From contig JANWVV010000044.1 in the NCBI GenBank assembly GCA_025055795.1, positions 1 through 38,337 on the forward strand: a stretch of DNA of 38,337 nt. Reading direction: 5' to 3'. The stretch is from Gemmataceae bacterium (GTDB lineage Bacteria > Planctomycetota > Planctomycetia > Gemmatales > Gemmataceae). A program made the translations under genes and the position numbers. The notes beneath the pieces were generated by a model that searched no databases, was not told the origin of the DNA, and worked only from the letters and a program-made list of their open reading frames with translations. Positions 7,762 through 17,217 of this stretch are shown one piece after another (within the stretch, counting starts at the first letter, position 1; each line of letters opens with the position of its first letter).

Positions 7762-10185
7762 TCAGCGTGTGCGGTCTTTGGGTTCGTGCGAGGAAGTGAA
7801 CGGTTGCGGTTCGCTTTCCATAGTGGCAGGTAAGCGCCAGATGCGGACCATGCCATCACGGCCAGCAGCCGCTAGGGTGCGGCCGTCCGGTCCGAAACGG
7901 ACGATGTGCATGCCTCGCTCACCGCGCCAGTGGAAGATTTCTTTGCCTTCGGGAACTTTCCACACTTTGACGGCCCCATCGGCGCCACAGGTGGCCACCC
8001 ACTGACCGTTGGAGCCGAAGCTGACCCCCCAGGCGTCCCCTTCATGGGCCTTGTGGTTCCACAATTGGGTACCGTCATTCACATTCCACAGGCGAAGGGT
8101 GCCATCCCAGCCGCAACTGGCCAGGTGTTCGCCGTCGGGGGCAAACGCCAGACCATAGACCGGTCCGCGGTGTTCGGCCAGACGCAGGTAATGCTCCAGA
8201 TGCTGGCGGCGCCACAGGGCTTCCTCCTGCAGATCCCACAGCAGGATGTGACCTTCGGAGGCGGCACTGGCCAGGAAGCGACCATCAGGGCTGAAAGCCA
8301 AGGCCAGAATGGTACCGCGGTGGCCGAGCAGTTCGATGGGAACCTGAGTGTCCAGATCCCACAGGCGGACGGTCGAGTTGCGATCCCCTGTGGCCAGGTA
8401 GCGGCCATTGGGACTGAATGCGGCGGAGCGTGCCGAATGCGGGTGGGGAAACTTCAGGCCTTCAAAACGCAGGGTATGCAGGTTCCATAGCACCACAGCA
8501 GCGTCGTCACAGGCCGAGACCATGTATTTACCTTTGGGAGAGACGTCGATGCTCCAGATGTTGCCGTTCTGGAGAGGTTCGAAGGTTTTGAGCAATCCTT
8601 CCCCCGCCTCGGCCGCACGTCGCAAATCCCACAGACGCAGCGAGCCATCTTCTGCTCCGGCTACTAGTCGATCGGGTGCGGCAAAGGCCAGGCTCCACAC
8701 CCCGCCGGCCCGACCGTCCAGAATCAAATCGGGGGCCGGACCACTGGTGCGTGGCTGAGGCACTTCCACGATCTGCTCAACGACGTGTTCGACAACATGC
8801 GATGGCTGGAGGATGATGGCCACCAGGCCAGCACCGATCGCAGCTCCCCCCAGCCACGGCACCGTCCACCGTAAGGAACGCCCCAGACGCTGGCAACTAT
8901 ACCACCCTTGCTGAAGCAGAATTTTCCAGGCGGGGCTTGTGCCGGACAAACTGAACCAGCGGCTGTCTACATTCAGGCCCACGGGAACTTCCAAAGGATG
9001 CAGTTGCTGCTGCCGGGCCAGCTGCTGCGCCAGTGCCTCCGCCACTGCCTTGGCTGAGGCATAGCGTTGTTCCGGCCGTTTGGCCATCAATTTGCTGATA
9101 ATGTCCGACAGTTCCCGTGGAATAGTCGGGTCGAGTTGATGCAGAGGGGGCACTTCCTCGTCGGTGATGCGGCGGAGCACGCTTAGGGGCGTGGGGGCCG
9201 CAAACGGGGAATGGCCACTGGCCGCCTCGTAAAGCACGGTTCCCAGACTGAACAAGTCCGTACGGAAGTCGATGGCCTCTCCGCGTGCTTGTTCGGGCGA
9301 CATGTAAAGCGGGGATCCGGCCACCACGCCGCTGCTGGTCAGTTGTACGTCCTCGACGGCGCGTGCCAGGCCGAAATCGGTGAGTTTGACCCGATCGTGT
9401 GGCGCTTCCAGGAGGATGTTGGCCGGTTTGACGTCCCGGTGGATCAGTCCGGCCGCATGGGCGGCGGCCAGGCCAGCGGCCGCTTGCATCCCGATGCGGG
9501 CTACCATCTGCACACTGAGCTTGCCTTCCCGCCGGAGCCGCTGTTCCAGCGACTCCCCTTGGATCAATTGCATGACCAGATACGGCAGGCCGCTTGCTTC
9601 ATCCTCGGCCACCTGATGGACGGTGACGATGTGGTCGTGGGTGACCGCGGCTGCAGCCCGGGCTTCGCGACAGAAACGCTGGCGGGCAATCTCGTTGCCC
9701 ACCAGGTGAGGTTCAATGATTTTGATGGCCACCTCGCGGTCCAGGTCGGGGTCATATGCTTGGAAGACCACTCCCATGCCACCCCTTCCCAGCACCCGCC
9801 GGATGCGAAAAGGTCCCAGCCGCCCCAGGCAGCCGGGCTCGTCGCAGGGGGTCAGGAAGCGGAGATCATCGCTGGGCATATCCGACCGTTTCTCGGGAAC
9901 GACGGTGGTCATGCCCAGCTCGTATTCGATCGCTTGCAGGGCCCGGTGGAAAGCCGAGTGGCGGGGTGGTTGATTGGAGGCCAGTTCTCGCAAAGCAGCG
10001 GTCAATGTTTCACTGCCGGCCGCCAGTTGCTCCAGACGATTCTGGCAGCGTGGGCACTGACTGAGGTGTTCCACGGCCAGGGCAGCCCGGCTGCTACTGA
10101 GGCGGCCGCGAATCAACCGCTCCAGTTCCCCGGCTTCCAGGCATTCGCCGGCCGGTAGCGCCTCGCTGATTTTGCCGCTATGCAT
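7762..10185 (-). CDS. Ser/Thr protein kinase with anti-sigma-like zinc motif, membrane helix and WD40 propeller
   Basis: The 807-residue protein has four parts. Residues 1-70 carry H40-x3-C44-x2-C47 in a helical context, the signature of zinc-binding anti-sigma factors. Residues 124-390 are a Hanks-type kinase: GRGGMG loop at 133-138, K155 in AIK, HRDVKPANILL from 249, DFG at 270-272 and SPEQARGEAIDFRTDLFSLG; all catalytic residues are present. A hydrophobic segment (WLGGAAIGAGLVAIILQ, about 444-460) should cross the membrane. The rest is a WD40 domain with seven blades ending in LWDLRR, LWNLHT, LWDLDT, LWDLQE, LWNVND, VWKVPE and IWRLPA, enough for one closed propeller on the far side. The ATG at 10185 has GGAGG seven bases upstream and lies 17 bases after the sigma factor's stop, so the two are coupled. 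It probably senses something through the propeller and controls the sigma factor. Confidence 0.9.
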   Translation of the reverse strand: MHSGKISEALPAGECLEAGELERLIRGRLSSSRAALAVEHLSQCPRCQNRLEQLAAGSETLTAALRELASNQPPRHSAFHRALQAIEYELGMTTVVPEKRSDMPSDDLRFLTPCDEPGCLGRLGPFRIRRVLGRGGMGVVFQAYDPDLDREVAIKIIEPHLVGNEIARQRFCREARAAAAVTHDHIVTVHQVAEDEASGLPYLVMQLIQGESLEQRLRREGKLSVQMVARIGMQAAAGLAAAHAAGLIHRDVKPANILLEAPHDRVKLTDFGLARAVEDVQLTSSGVVAGSPLYMSPEQARGEAIDFRTDLFSLGTVLYEAASGHSPFAAPTPLSVLRRITDEEVPPLHQLDPTIPRELSDIISKLMAKRPEQRYASAKAVAEALAQQLARQQQLHPLEVPVGLNVDSRWFSLSGTSPAWKILLQQGWYSCQRLGRSLRWTVPWLGGAAIGAGLVAIILQPSHVVEHVVEQIVEVPQPRTSGPAPDLILDGRAGGVWSLAFAAPDRLVAGAEDGSLRLWDLRRAAEAGEGLLKTFEPLQNGNIWSIDVSPKGKYMVSACDDAAVVLWNLHTLRFEGLKFPHPHSARSAAFSPNGRYLATGDRNSTVRLWDLDTQVPIELLGHRGTILALAFSPDGRFLASAASEGHILLWDLQEEALWRRQHLEHYLRLAEHRGPVYGLAFAPDGEHLASCGWDGTLRLWNVNDGTQLWNHKAHEGDAWGVSFGSNGQWVATCGADGAVKVWKVPEGKEIFHWRGERGMHIVRFGPDGRTLAAAGRDGMVRIWRLPATMESEPQPFTSSHEPKDRTR

Positions 10186-10202
10186 GGGAGTGCCTCCGGC
10201 CA

Positions 10203-10811
10203 CTACTGTTCTTCCTCCAGCAGACGCTGGACTTCTTCGCGTAAACGGGCCAGGACGCGGCATTTGGCTACGTACACCGCCCCCGGCGACATCTTAAGCC
10301 GCTCCCCCACTTCCGCCGCTGGTCTGCCTTCCACTCCTGTTAACCAGAAGGCCTGCCAGGTATTCGGCTGGAACTCGTGGCGGACCCGTTCCATGGCACG
10401 CCAACTCAGTTGCCGCTGATACTCCCGTTCCCATTCGGCATCGGGGGAGTCACTCTGTTCACGGGCTGGAGCTGCATCGAGCCGTTCCTGCTGGGCGTCG
10501 TCACCGCTGGCGCGTGGCCGCCGTCGCTGAGCCATCAGAAAATTGTAAATCTTGTTGCGGGTGATGGTGTACAACCAGCCGCGGAACGTCCCTTTGCGCG
10601 GATCGTACTCCAGTTCGCCGACGTGCCGGGCCACGCTCCGCAATACGTCTTGCATCAGGTCTGCCGCATCCGCATCCTGCAGCCCCCGTTGCCGGGCAAA
10701 GCGATAGATCACCGGGCCATACAAACGCACAAATTCCTGCCAGGCCTCGGCATTGCCGGGATCCCGTAACCGAGCCAATAGCGTTACGCGCGTTAGGGGG
10801 GCCTCTGCCAT
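10203..10811 (-). CDS. ECF-type RNA polymerase sigma factor
   Basis: The 202-residue protein has the two-domain layout of extracytoplasmic-function sigma factors. Region 2 covers about residues 20-90 (WQEFVRLYGPVIYRFARQRG, DAADLMQDVL and GTFRGWLYTITRNKIYNFL), binding core polymerase and the -10 element. A charged linker follows, then region 4 with the helix-turn-helix AAEVGERLKMSPGAVYVAKC for the -35 element. It resembles the RpoE/SigM-like sigma factors that Planctomycetes encode in large numbers beside Ser/Thr kinases. The kinase-WD40 gene starts 17 bases after its stop. No obvious autoregulated promoter was found upstream. Its target genes cannot be seen here. Confidence 0.92.
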   Translation of the reverse strand: MAEAPLTRVTLLARLRDPGNAEAWQEFVRLYGPVIYRFARQRGLQDADAADLMQDVLRSVARHVGELEYDPRKGTFRGWLYTITRNKIYNFLMAQRRRPRASGDDAQQERLDAAPAREQSDSPDAEWEREYQRQLSWRAMERVRHEFQPNTWQAFWLTGVEGRPAAEVGERLKMSPGAVYVAKCRVLARLREEVQRLLEEEQ

Positions 10812-11211
10812 CGGCTATCGCTCACCTGCTCCATTAGCTCACCTTGGTTTCCCTCATTTCACCACACTCTGCGGTGGAATCACAGCGCACTCGCCCCCTT
10901 TGCCCCCTCTCTATCCCACTGCCATTCTAGATGGAACTCTTCCCAGGTGCTTCCTTTAGTCCATTTGTTTCCCCTTGGCGTTTCATAGGTCAAAACTGGG
11001 CCTGGGTTCCCTTCAGGCCGGCTGGTGCTCCTTCTTGCCTTCCCCTGGCTGGCTCAGCAACGTTACACTGATCCAAGGCTGGTCTGGACTATTAGTCACC
11101 CGAGCAGAAGATTCGAAAATACGCGTTGCTTTTCCATTCCGGCCAGGCAGGCTGGTTTTGTGACAGCAGTACAAAAGGATCAGCTGCAGCTGTTCGTTCC
11201 GAGGCATCCTT
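10812..11211. other. 400-bp divergent gap between the sigma factor and polA
   Basis: No gene is supported. It must hold the promoters of the sigma-kinase operon (minus) and of polA (plus). A 12-bp perfect palindrome, CAGCTGCAGCTG, sits at 11181-11192 just ahead of the polA ribosome site. A TAGAAT hexamer near 10927 on the minus strand is a weak -10 candidate without a good -35. Confidence 0.45.
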
Positions 11212-14200
11212 ATGGCCCTAGCAGCAAAACCACCGACCACCTCCGCACAAGGTACCATGTACCTGATCGACGCCCACGGGCTGATTTACCAGATGTATTA
11301 TGGCATCGGCACCATGACCGCCCCCGATGGCCGGCCCACTAACGCCGTTTTTGGCGTTACCCGCGCGCTGTTCAACTTCTTTGAACGCGGCGATGCCGAA
11401 TACTTGCTGGTAGCTTTGGATAGTCCGGAACCGACTTTCCGTGAATCGATCGATCCTCAGTACAAAGCCCACCGGCCTCCCCCTCCTGCTGATCTGCTGC
11501 TGCAGGAACCGCTCATTTACCAGATCATGGAGGCTATGCACATTCCGCAGTTGCGGCAACCCGGTTACGAAGCCGATGACATCATTGCTACTGTGGCCAC
11601 GGCCGCCGCACAACGCAGCCTGCACGTCCTGGTGTGCACCGCCGACAAGGATTGCCGTCAATTGATCAGCGATCGCATTCATTTACTGCATTTACGACGC
11701 AAAGGGGAACAGGAGATTATCGATGCCGCCGCTTTGGAGCGCGAATGGGGCATCCGACCCGACCAGGTGGTGGATTACCTGGCCCTGACAGGGGACGCCA
11801 GCGATAACATCCCCGGTGTACCCGGCGTGGGTCCGAAAACGGCCGCTCGCTGGCTGCAACTTTACGGGAATCTGGAGGGTATCCTCAAGCATCTGGAAGA
11901 GCTGCCGGGTCCCCCCCGCTTGCGTGACGCCTTGCGCCAGGCCGCCCACACCAGCAGCCTGCAACGCTGCCGGAAATTGGTTACCCTCGATCGTCATGTG
12001 CCCCTCACCTTCCAGTGGGAGCAATGGCGGCGACAACCCTGGGATTATGCCCGCCTGCTCGATCTGTTCCATGAACTGGGCTTGCGTACCTTCATCGAGC
12101 GACTGCGCAAAACCTACGTTGCTGCGACTAGCGCCGTGGCCGGCCCTTCTTCCAGTACTCCTACTACGCCGCGGACCCAGCCCCTGTTCGATCTGGCGGG
12201 GGGCCCTCCAGCCGCTCAGCCGCCAACGGCTGCCAACCGCACGTCCGCCAACTCCCCCAGCACTGCACGCCCCCCTTCCTCCAGCCGGCGTTCCAGGACC
12301 GCACCGACTACCCAACAGGCCGAACTATTCGCCCCGCCTGACGAACCCACCGCTCCACTGCCGGGAGATAACTGGGATTACGAACACTACCAGCTGGTCG
12401 ATACCCCCCGGAAATTCCAGAACTTCCTCCGGCTGCTGCGACGCCAGAAACGGTTCGCTCTGGACCTGGAAACCCGCGGCCTGGACCCCTTCCGCGACTC
12501 CATCGTCGGCTACGCCTTCTGCTGGCAGCCGGGGCAGGCCTATTATCTGCCCGTGCGTGCCCCTGCCGGGGAACCGGTGCTCGAGGAAAAAAGCGTCCTG
12601 CAGGCCTTACGGCCCATCCTGGAAGATCCCAACATCGCTAAGGTCAACCATAACATCAAGTTTGATCTAGAGGTCCTGCGAGTTAACCAGGTCCAGATGC
12701 AGGGCATCGCCGGCGATTCGATGATCGCCCATTACCTGCTGCAACCAGGGGCCCGAAGCCACGGCCTGGACCAACTGACCGAGGAATATCTGCACCACCG
12801 CAACATCCCTTTGAGCGATCTGATCCAGCTCGGCGGCAAAAAAACCGGCAAACCAGCAAGCATTGACCAGGTGCCCACCCAGCGGGTCTGTGCCTATGCC
12901 TGCGAAGATGCCGACACCGCCTGGCGTCTGACCGTTCAACTCGAACAACAGTTGCAACGCGAAGGCCTCTACCAACTCTACACCGAACTGGAAATTCCCC
13001 TGATTGCTGTTCTGGCCGACATGGAACTAACAGGCATCGGCCTGGACGTTCCCTTTCTGCGGGCCCTGAGCACCACCATGGGGGAAGAACTGGCTCGACT
13101 GGAAGCCGAAATACATCAACTGGCCGGTCATCCGTTCAACATTGCCTCGTTGCGTGAATTGCAGAAAGTGCTGTTCGAGGAGCTGAAGTTACCGGTCCAC
13201 CGCCGGACGGGTATTAAAAACGAGCCCAGCACCGACCAGGAAACCCTGGAACGCCTCGCCGCCGAGGGACACGCCCTGCCTCGGAAACTGATCGAATACC
13301 GGCAACTGGCTAAATTGAAAAATACCTATGTGGACGTTTTGCCGGAACTGGTCCATCCGCACACAGGACGCATCCATACCTCGTTCAATCAGACGGTCAC
13401 GGAAACCGGCCGGCTCAGTTCCAGTGAGCCCAATCTGCAGAACATCCCGGCCCGAACCGACCGCGGAGCCCAGCTCCGCAAAGCCTTCGTCCCCCGGCCC
13501 GGTTGGCAACTGATTTCCGCCGATTATTCCCAGATCGAACTGCGTCTATTGGCCCATTTCAGCGGTGACGAAACCTTACGTCGGGCTTTCGCCGAAGATC
13601 AGGACGTGCACGCAGCCGTGGCCGCCCAGATCTTTCAGGTTCCCATCGACCAGGTCACCAAACAACAACGGGCCATGGCCAAAACCGTCAACTTCGGCGT
13701 CATCTACGGTATGAGTGCCGCCGGACTGTCCAACCGTCTGGGGATTCCTCGTGATCAGGCTGAAGCGTTTATCGATGCCTACTTCCAACGGTATCCCAAG
13801 GTTCTCGAATACCAAAAACGCGTCCTGACCCAGGCGCATACCAGCGGCATGGTTACCACCATCCTGGGACGCAAGCGGCACTTCCACCCGCAGGCCATCC
13901 GGCCCGATTCCGATTACCGGAGTCGCTCGCCTGCGGAACGCGAAGCGATTAACATGCCCATCCAGGGCTCAGCCGCCGATCTGCTCAAGCGGGCCATGCT
14001 GGCTGTCCATCAACAACTGCTCCGCGAAAAGTACCAGGCCAAACTGTTGCTGACCGTGCACGACGAACTAGTCCTGGAGGCCCCCCCGCAGGAAGTGGCT
14101 GCTGTCGCCGCCATGGTCCGGCAGTTGATGAGTACCGCCTTACCGTTGGAAGTACCCTTGAAAGTGGATGTGGCCGTCGGCCCAAACTGGTTGGACGTCG

Positions 14201-14220
14201 AAGAATGGCACCAGAGCTGA
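11212..14220 (+). CDS. polA: DNA polymerase I with 5'-3' and 3'-5' exonuclease domains
   Basis: The 1002-residue enzyme fills gaps and removes RNA primers in repair and lagging-strand synthesis. The 5' nuclease domain (to about residue 300) starts TMYLIDAHGLIYQMYYG and contains GYEADDIIATVA and GVPGVGPKTAARWL. A Pro/Ser/Thr-rich linker of about 80 residues follows. The proofreading domain keeps its active-site acids: DLET near 417, NHNIKFDLEVL near 479, YACEDADTAW near 561. The polymerase domain has motif A (SADYSQIELR, about 769), motif B (RAMAKTVNFGVIYG, about 820) and motif C (TVHDELVLEAP, about 948). Proofreading therefore looks intact, unlike Taq-type enzymes. GAGG lies seven bases before the ATG at 11212; a second start at 11257 (MYLIDAHG) is possible. 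coaE and rho follow on the same strand. Confidence 0.97.
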   Translation: MALAAKPPTTSAQGTMYLIDAHGLIYQMYYGIGTMTAPDGRPTNAVFGVTRALFNFFERGDAEYLLVALDSPEPTFRESIDPQYKAHRPPPPADLLLQEPLIYQIMEAMHIPQLRQPGYEADDIIATVATAAAQRSLHVLVCTADKDCRQLISDRIHLLHLRRKGEQEIIDAAALEREWGIRPDQVVDYLALTGDASDNIPGVPGVGPKTAARWLQLYGNLEGILKHLEELPGPPRLRDALRQAAHTSSLQRCRKLVTLDRHVPLTFQWEQWRRQPWDYARLLDLFHELGLRTFIERLRKTYVAATSAVAGPSSSTPTTPRTQPLFDLAGGPPAAQPPTAANRTSANSPSTARPPSSSRRSRTAPTTQQAELFAPPDEPTAPLPGDNWDYEHYQLVDTPRKFQNFLRLLRRQKRFALDLETRGLDPFRDSIVGYAFCWQPGQAYYLPVRAPAGEPVLEEKSVLQALRPILEDPNIAKVNHNIKFDLEVLRVNQVQMQGIAGDSMIAHYLLQPGARSHGLDQLTEEYLHHRNIPLSDLIQLGGKKTGKPASIDQVPTQRVCAYACEDADTAWRLTVQLEQQLQREGLYQLYTELEIPLIAVLADMELTGIGLDVPFLRALSTTMGEELARLEAEIHQLAGHPFNIASLRELQKVLFEELKLPVHRRTGIKNEPSTDQETLERLAAEGHALPRKLIEYRQLAKLKNTYVDVLPELVHPHTGRIHTSFNQTVTETGRLSSSEPNLQNIPARTDRGAQLRKAFVPRPGWQLISADYSQIELRLLAHFSGDETLRRAFAEDQDVHAAVAAQIFQVPIDQVTKQQRAMAKTVNFGVIYGMSAAGLSNRLGIPRDQAEAFIDAYFQRYPKVLEYQKRVLTQAHTSGMVTTILGRKRHFHPQAIRPDSDYRSRSPAEREAINMPIQGSAADLLKRAMLAVHQQLLREKYQAKLLLTVHDELVLEAPPQEVAAVAAMVRQLMSTALPLEVPLKVDVAVGPNWLDVEEWHQS

Positions 14221-14327
14221 TCGACCCTTGTTTCCAACAGCCAGATGGTGGTAGTGATGGTGTCCGTGTTGAAAACCGCGTTTATCCCTGCTGGAACCTC
14301 GAAGGAAAACGTCAAGGAATTGTGGCC

Positions 14328-15047
14328 ATGTCGGAGTCGTTGTCCTCGCGGGAAGGCGCAATGGTTGTTACCGGATCAGCCGGAGGAAACAGTGGGGAAA
14401 GTGGCCGCAAGCCGGTCATAGCGCTGGTTGGAGCCTTGGGTGCGGGCAAGAGCACCGCGGCCCGCTGTCTGGCCCGGTGGGGGGGGCGTGTTATCGACGG
14501 GGATGCCCTCGGTCACGAAGCGTTGCAGCAGCCGGAGATCCGAGCGGCCGTGGTGCAGCATTTTGGCCCGGCCATTGTCCGACCGGATGGTAGCATCGAC
14601 CGCCGTGCCCTCGGCCGCATCGTCTTCGCCGATCCCGCCCAGCGGTACGCCCTCGAGCGCCTGGTGTTTCCCTATATTGAACGCCGTTTACGGGAAGAAA
14701 TCGACCAGGCTCAGCATGATCCAGCCAGCCGGTTTGTTGTGGTCGATGCAGCCGTTCTGCTGGAGGCCGGCTGGCAGAACGAGGTAGACCGCATCGTTTA
14801 TGTGGAGGCCCCGCCCGCTGTGCGTCATGCCCGCCTGCAGCAGCGGAGCGGCTGGACTCCGGAGGAGATCGCGGCCCGCGAGGCCTCGCAATGGCCGGCG
14901 GCACGCAAACGTGCCGTGGCCCATGCTGTCCTGACCAACACGGGCGACCCGGCCGAGCTGCAGCGTCAGGTGGACCTACTGGTCCAGCACTGGCATCTGG
15001 TCCCTGACGGCCAGGTGTGCACTGGCCGTGACACCTCAAGTTGCTAA
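14328..15047 (+). CDS. coaE: Dephospho-CoA kinase
   Basis: CoaE phosphorylates the ribose 3'-hydroxyl of dephospho-CoA with ATP, the last step of coenzyme A synthesis. The 239-residue product has a P-loop GALGAGKST at 35-43, [12 protein letters not shown] with the conserved D-x-D-x-x-x-H, the lid-region [33 protein letters not shown] and the C-terminal [13 protein letters not shown] typical of the family. I chose the ATG at 14328 with AAGGA upstream. An in-frame upstream frame reaches 14205 and would overlap polA, but its sequence is not CoaE-like. A roughly 28-residue Ser/Gly-rich N-terminal tail precedes the fold; the ATG at 14361 would shorten it. It lies 107 bases after polA and 164 before rho. 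Confidence 0.93.
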   Translation: MSESLSSREGAMVVTGSAGGNSGESGRKPVIALVGALGAGKSTAARCLARWGGRVIDGDALGHEALQQPEIRAAVVQHFGPAIVRPDGSIDRRALGRIVFADPAQRYALERLVFPYIERRLREEIDQAQHDPASRFVVVDAAVLLEAGWQNEVDRIVYVEAPPAVRHARLQQRSGWTPEEIAAREASQWPAARKRAVAHAVLTNTGDPAELQRQVDLLVQHWHLVPDGQVCTGRDTSSC

Positions 15048-15064
15048 GGTTATCTTGTATAAAA

Positions 15065-15081
15065 GGGTGGCTTTGCCACCC
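15065..15081 (-). terminator. Perfect 7-bp hairpin between coaE and rho, with a T-run on the minus strand
   Basis: GGGTGGC (15065-15071) and GCCACCC (15075-15081) pair perfectly around TTT. Read on the minus strand, the stem is followed by TTTTATA, the form of an intrinsic terminator, although no minus-strand gene is known to run through it. Read on the plus strand it lies in the rho leader, 130 bases before the start, directly after a TATAAA box (15058-15063). Confidence 0.5.
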
Positions 15082-15211
15082 CGATGACTCACGGAAGAGC
15101 ATCGGTTTCATTCCAGGGCCGTTTGCGTTTCTTGGAGGGCGTGCACCCCTCCCGCGTCGGCCAACCTCCGGAAGGATCGCTACCTGCCCGCCTGCACGTG
15201 TGAGGTCTGCC

Positions 15212-17068
15212 ATGTCCGAAATCCATTCCGAAGCTCCCAAACTGTCCCGCAGTCGCCCGCGGACCCGTTTAGGGACCGACGCCGAGGGCCGCCCGAGCTC
15301 GGCGGCCAGTTCCCTCCCGGCCTCTTCATCAAGGACCAGCCGGTCCGGGCCGGCAAACGATACGTCCGCCACCGACCTGGGCATTGCCCCCCAACCGTTA
15401 CCTGCCCTCCCGACCACCGCACCCGCACCCGTGGCCTTACCGGCACCTTCGCCAGCCATTACCGATCCAGCCGCCCCTGCGGAGCAGGGAGCGACCTCGC
15501 CGGTGTCCGCTGAAATGCCTCGCGGAACGGTTGCAGCAACCTCGGATCCAGATCCTCTTTCGTCTGCGTCGGTTCCCGACCCTGTTGTTGCTGCTTGCGC
15601 CCATCCATCGGCTGCAGCGACCGCCGCTACGGCTGCCGCTCCTGTCAGCGGTAGCATGCCGGATGGTCCGGGTGCTTCCGCAGCCCCTTCCCCGGCACCT
15701 GCCGCGGTAGCACCGGCGGCGACCCCCATTCCGCCCTTGGACCCGAACGAGTATGGCTTCGACGCGGAAACCAACTCGCGCTTCGAACAGATCAAGCGGA
15801 GCAATACCTACATCAGTGAGCTGCAGCACATGACGATTCCGCAGCTCCACAAAACCGCCCGCGAGATCGGCTTGCCTCGGGAAGAATACATCGGCCTGAA
15901 AAAGCAGGACCTGGTCTATCGCATTCTGAAGGAACTGACCCGGGCCAATGGCCTGATGTTCGGTGAAGGGACCCTGGAGGTGCTGCCGGACGGCTTCGGC
16001 TTTCTGCGTAGTCCCGACTATAACTATCTGCCTTGCCCGGACGACATTTACGTCTCGCCTTCGCAGATCCGCCGCTTCGGTCTGCGGACCGGCACCATTG
16101 TCGCCGGCCAGACCCGACCGCCTAAGGAAAATGAACGGTACTTCGCTTTGCTGCGCATCGAAGCGGTCAACTATCAAGCGCCCGACCTGCTGGCCCAGAA
16201 AGCCGTCTTTGAAGATCTGACTCCGCTTCACCCCACCGAACGTTTCAAACTGGAAACCACACCGGACGAACTCAGCACCCGCGTGATCGACCTGATCACG
16301 CCGATTGGCAAAGGGCAACGGGGCCTCATCGTTGCACCGCCCCGTACCGGCAAAACCATCCTGCTGCAGAAAATTGCCAATGCCATTATCCACAATCATC
16401 CGGAATGTTACGTCATTGTGCTATTGATCGACGAGCGGCCGGAAGAAGTTACCGACATGAGCCGGACGGTGGTAGGCCGCCGGGTTGAGGTCGTCTCCAG
16501 TACCTTCGATGAACCGCCAGACCGGCACGTTCAGGTCAGCGAAATGGTCATTGAGAAAGCCAAACGGCTGGTGGAATACGGCAACGACGTGGTCATTCTG
16601 CTGGACTCGATCACCCGTCTGGCCCGGGCGTACAACGCTTTGGCCCCCGGCAACGGCAAGCTGCTATCCGGAGGTCTGGAAGCCACGGCCCTGCATAAGC
16701 CCAAGCGGTTTTTCGGGGCCGCCCGCAACATCGAGGAAGGCGGTAGTCTGACCATCCTGGCTACAGCCCTGATCGACACCGGCTCCCGCATGGACGAAGT
16801 CATCTTCGAAGAATTCAAAGGCACCGGAAACATGGAAATCCACTTGGACCGCCGCCTGGTCGATCGTCGCGTTTACCCGGCCATCGACATCAATCGTTCC
16901 GGCACCCGCAAAGAAGAGTTGCTGCGTAGTGAAGAGGAAATGCGTCTTATTTACATTCTCCACCGGGCCTTGGCGGACATGAACCCTGTGGAAGGGATGG
17001 AATTGCTGCTCAAACAGTTGAGCAAGCATAAGACCAATGAGGAATTTCTTCGCAGCGTCACGACCTGA
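15212..17068 (+). CDS. rho: Transcription termination factor Rho with long disordered N-terminus
   Basis: Rho is the hexameric RNA-dependent ATPase that ends transcription at untranslated RNA. In this 618-residue version, residues 1 to about 185 are a Pro/Ala/Ser-rich, low-complexity tail. The canonical protein then begins: Rho N-terminal helix bundle ([20 protein letters not shown], about 207-226), cold-shock RNA-binding domain ([20 protein letters not shown], 253-272), Walker A APPRTGKT (375-382), Walker B VVILLD (460-465), the Q/R-loop regions and [14 protein letters not shown] (535-548). All ATPase motifs look intact. The ATG at 15212 has TGAGG six bases upstream. E. coli Rho is 419 residues, so almost all of the extra length is the tail, which may tune RNA binding or self-assembly. 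A 437-codon open frame on the opposite strand over this tail is a composition artefact. Confidence 0.97.
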   Translation: MSEIHSEAPKLSRSRPRTRLGTDAEGRPSSAASSLPASSSRTSRSGPANDTSATDLGIAPQPLPALPTTAPAPVALPAPSPAITDPAAPAEQGATSPVSAEMPRGTVAATSDPDPLSSASVPDPVVAACAHPSAAATAATAAAPVSGSMPDGPGASAAPSPAPAAVAPAATPIPPLDPNEYGFDAETNSRFEQIKRSNTYISELQHMTIPQLHKTAREIGLPREEYIGLKKQDLVYRILKELTRANGLMFGEGTLEVLPDGFGFLRSPDYNYLPCPDDIYVSPSQIRRFGLRTGTIVAGQTRPPKENERYFALLRIEAVNYQAPDLLAQKAVFEDLTPLHPTERFKLETTPDELSTRVIDLITPIGKGQRGLIVAPPRTGKTILLQKIANAIIHNHPECYVIVLLIDERPEEVTDMSRTVVGRRVEVVSSTFDEPPDRHVQVSEMVIEKAKRLVEYGNDVVILLDSITRLARAYNALAPGNGKLLSGGLEATALHKPKRFFGAARNIEEGGSLTILATALIDTGSRMDEVIFEEFKGTGNMEIHLDRRLVDRRVYPAIDINRSGTRKEELLRSEEEMRLIYILHRALADMNPVEGMELLLKQLSKHKTNEEFLRSVTT

Positions 17069-17100
17069 AGCGCAGACCAACCTCACCCGCTGCCATTCAG

Positions 17101-17135
17101 GATCCGGATATCTGCCAGTCAAGTGGCCCCGGATC
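17101..17135 (+). repeat. Inverted repeat after rho
   Basis: GATCCGG (17101-17107) and CCGGATC (17129-17135) are exact reverse complements with a 21-base spacer, 32 bases after the rho stop. It may mark the 3' end of the rho transcript. No T-run follows. Confidence 0.35.
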
Positions 17136-17173
17136 GCGAAGGGACCGAAAGGCGTAGCCGGAGTGTCGAGTCG

Positions 17174-17188
17174 CCAGGTCGAACCTGG
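17174..17188 (+). promoter_or_regulatory. Short hairpin in the ribH leader
   Basis: CCAGGT (17174-17179) and ACCTGG (17183-17188) pair around CGA, 29 bases before the ribH start codon. It is short but perfect. It does not resemble the FMN riboswitch, whose conserved core is absent. Confidence 0.3.
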
Positions 17189-17217
17189 AAATGCTCTTCA
17201 CTGGGATATAGCCGCTT

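Noticed and set aside
9211..10158. A 315-codon plus-strand frame over the kinase gene
   Set aside because: It is the antisense of a clear kinase domain and has no recognisable motif or ribosome site.
14491..15804. A 437-codon open frame on the minus strand over coaE and the Rho tail
   Set aside because: It lies opposite coaE and the low-complexity Rho N-terminus; its Gly/Ala/Arg-rich sequence is a composition shadow and shows no family motif.
17069..17217. Possible FMN riboswitch before ribH
   Set aside because: The conserved FMN-element segments are absent; only two short hairpins are present.
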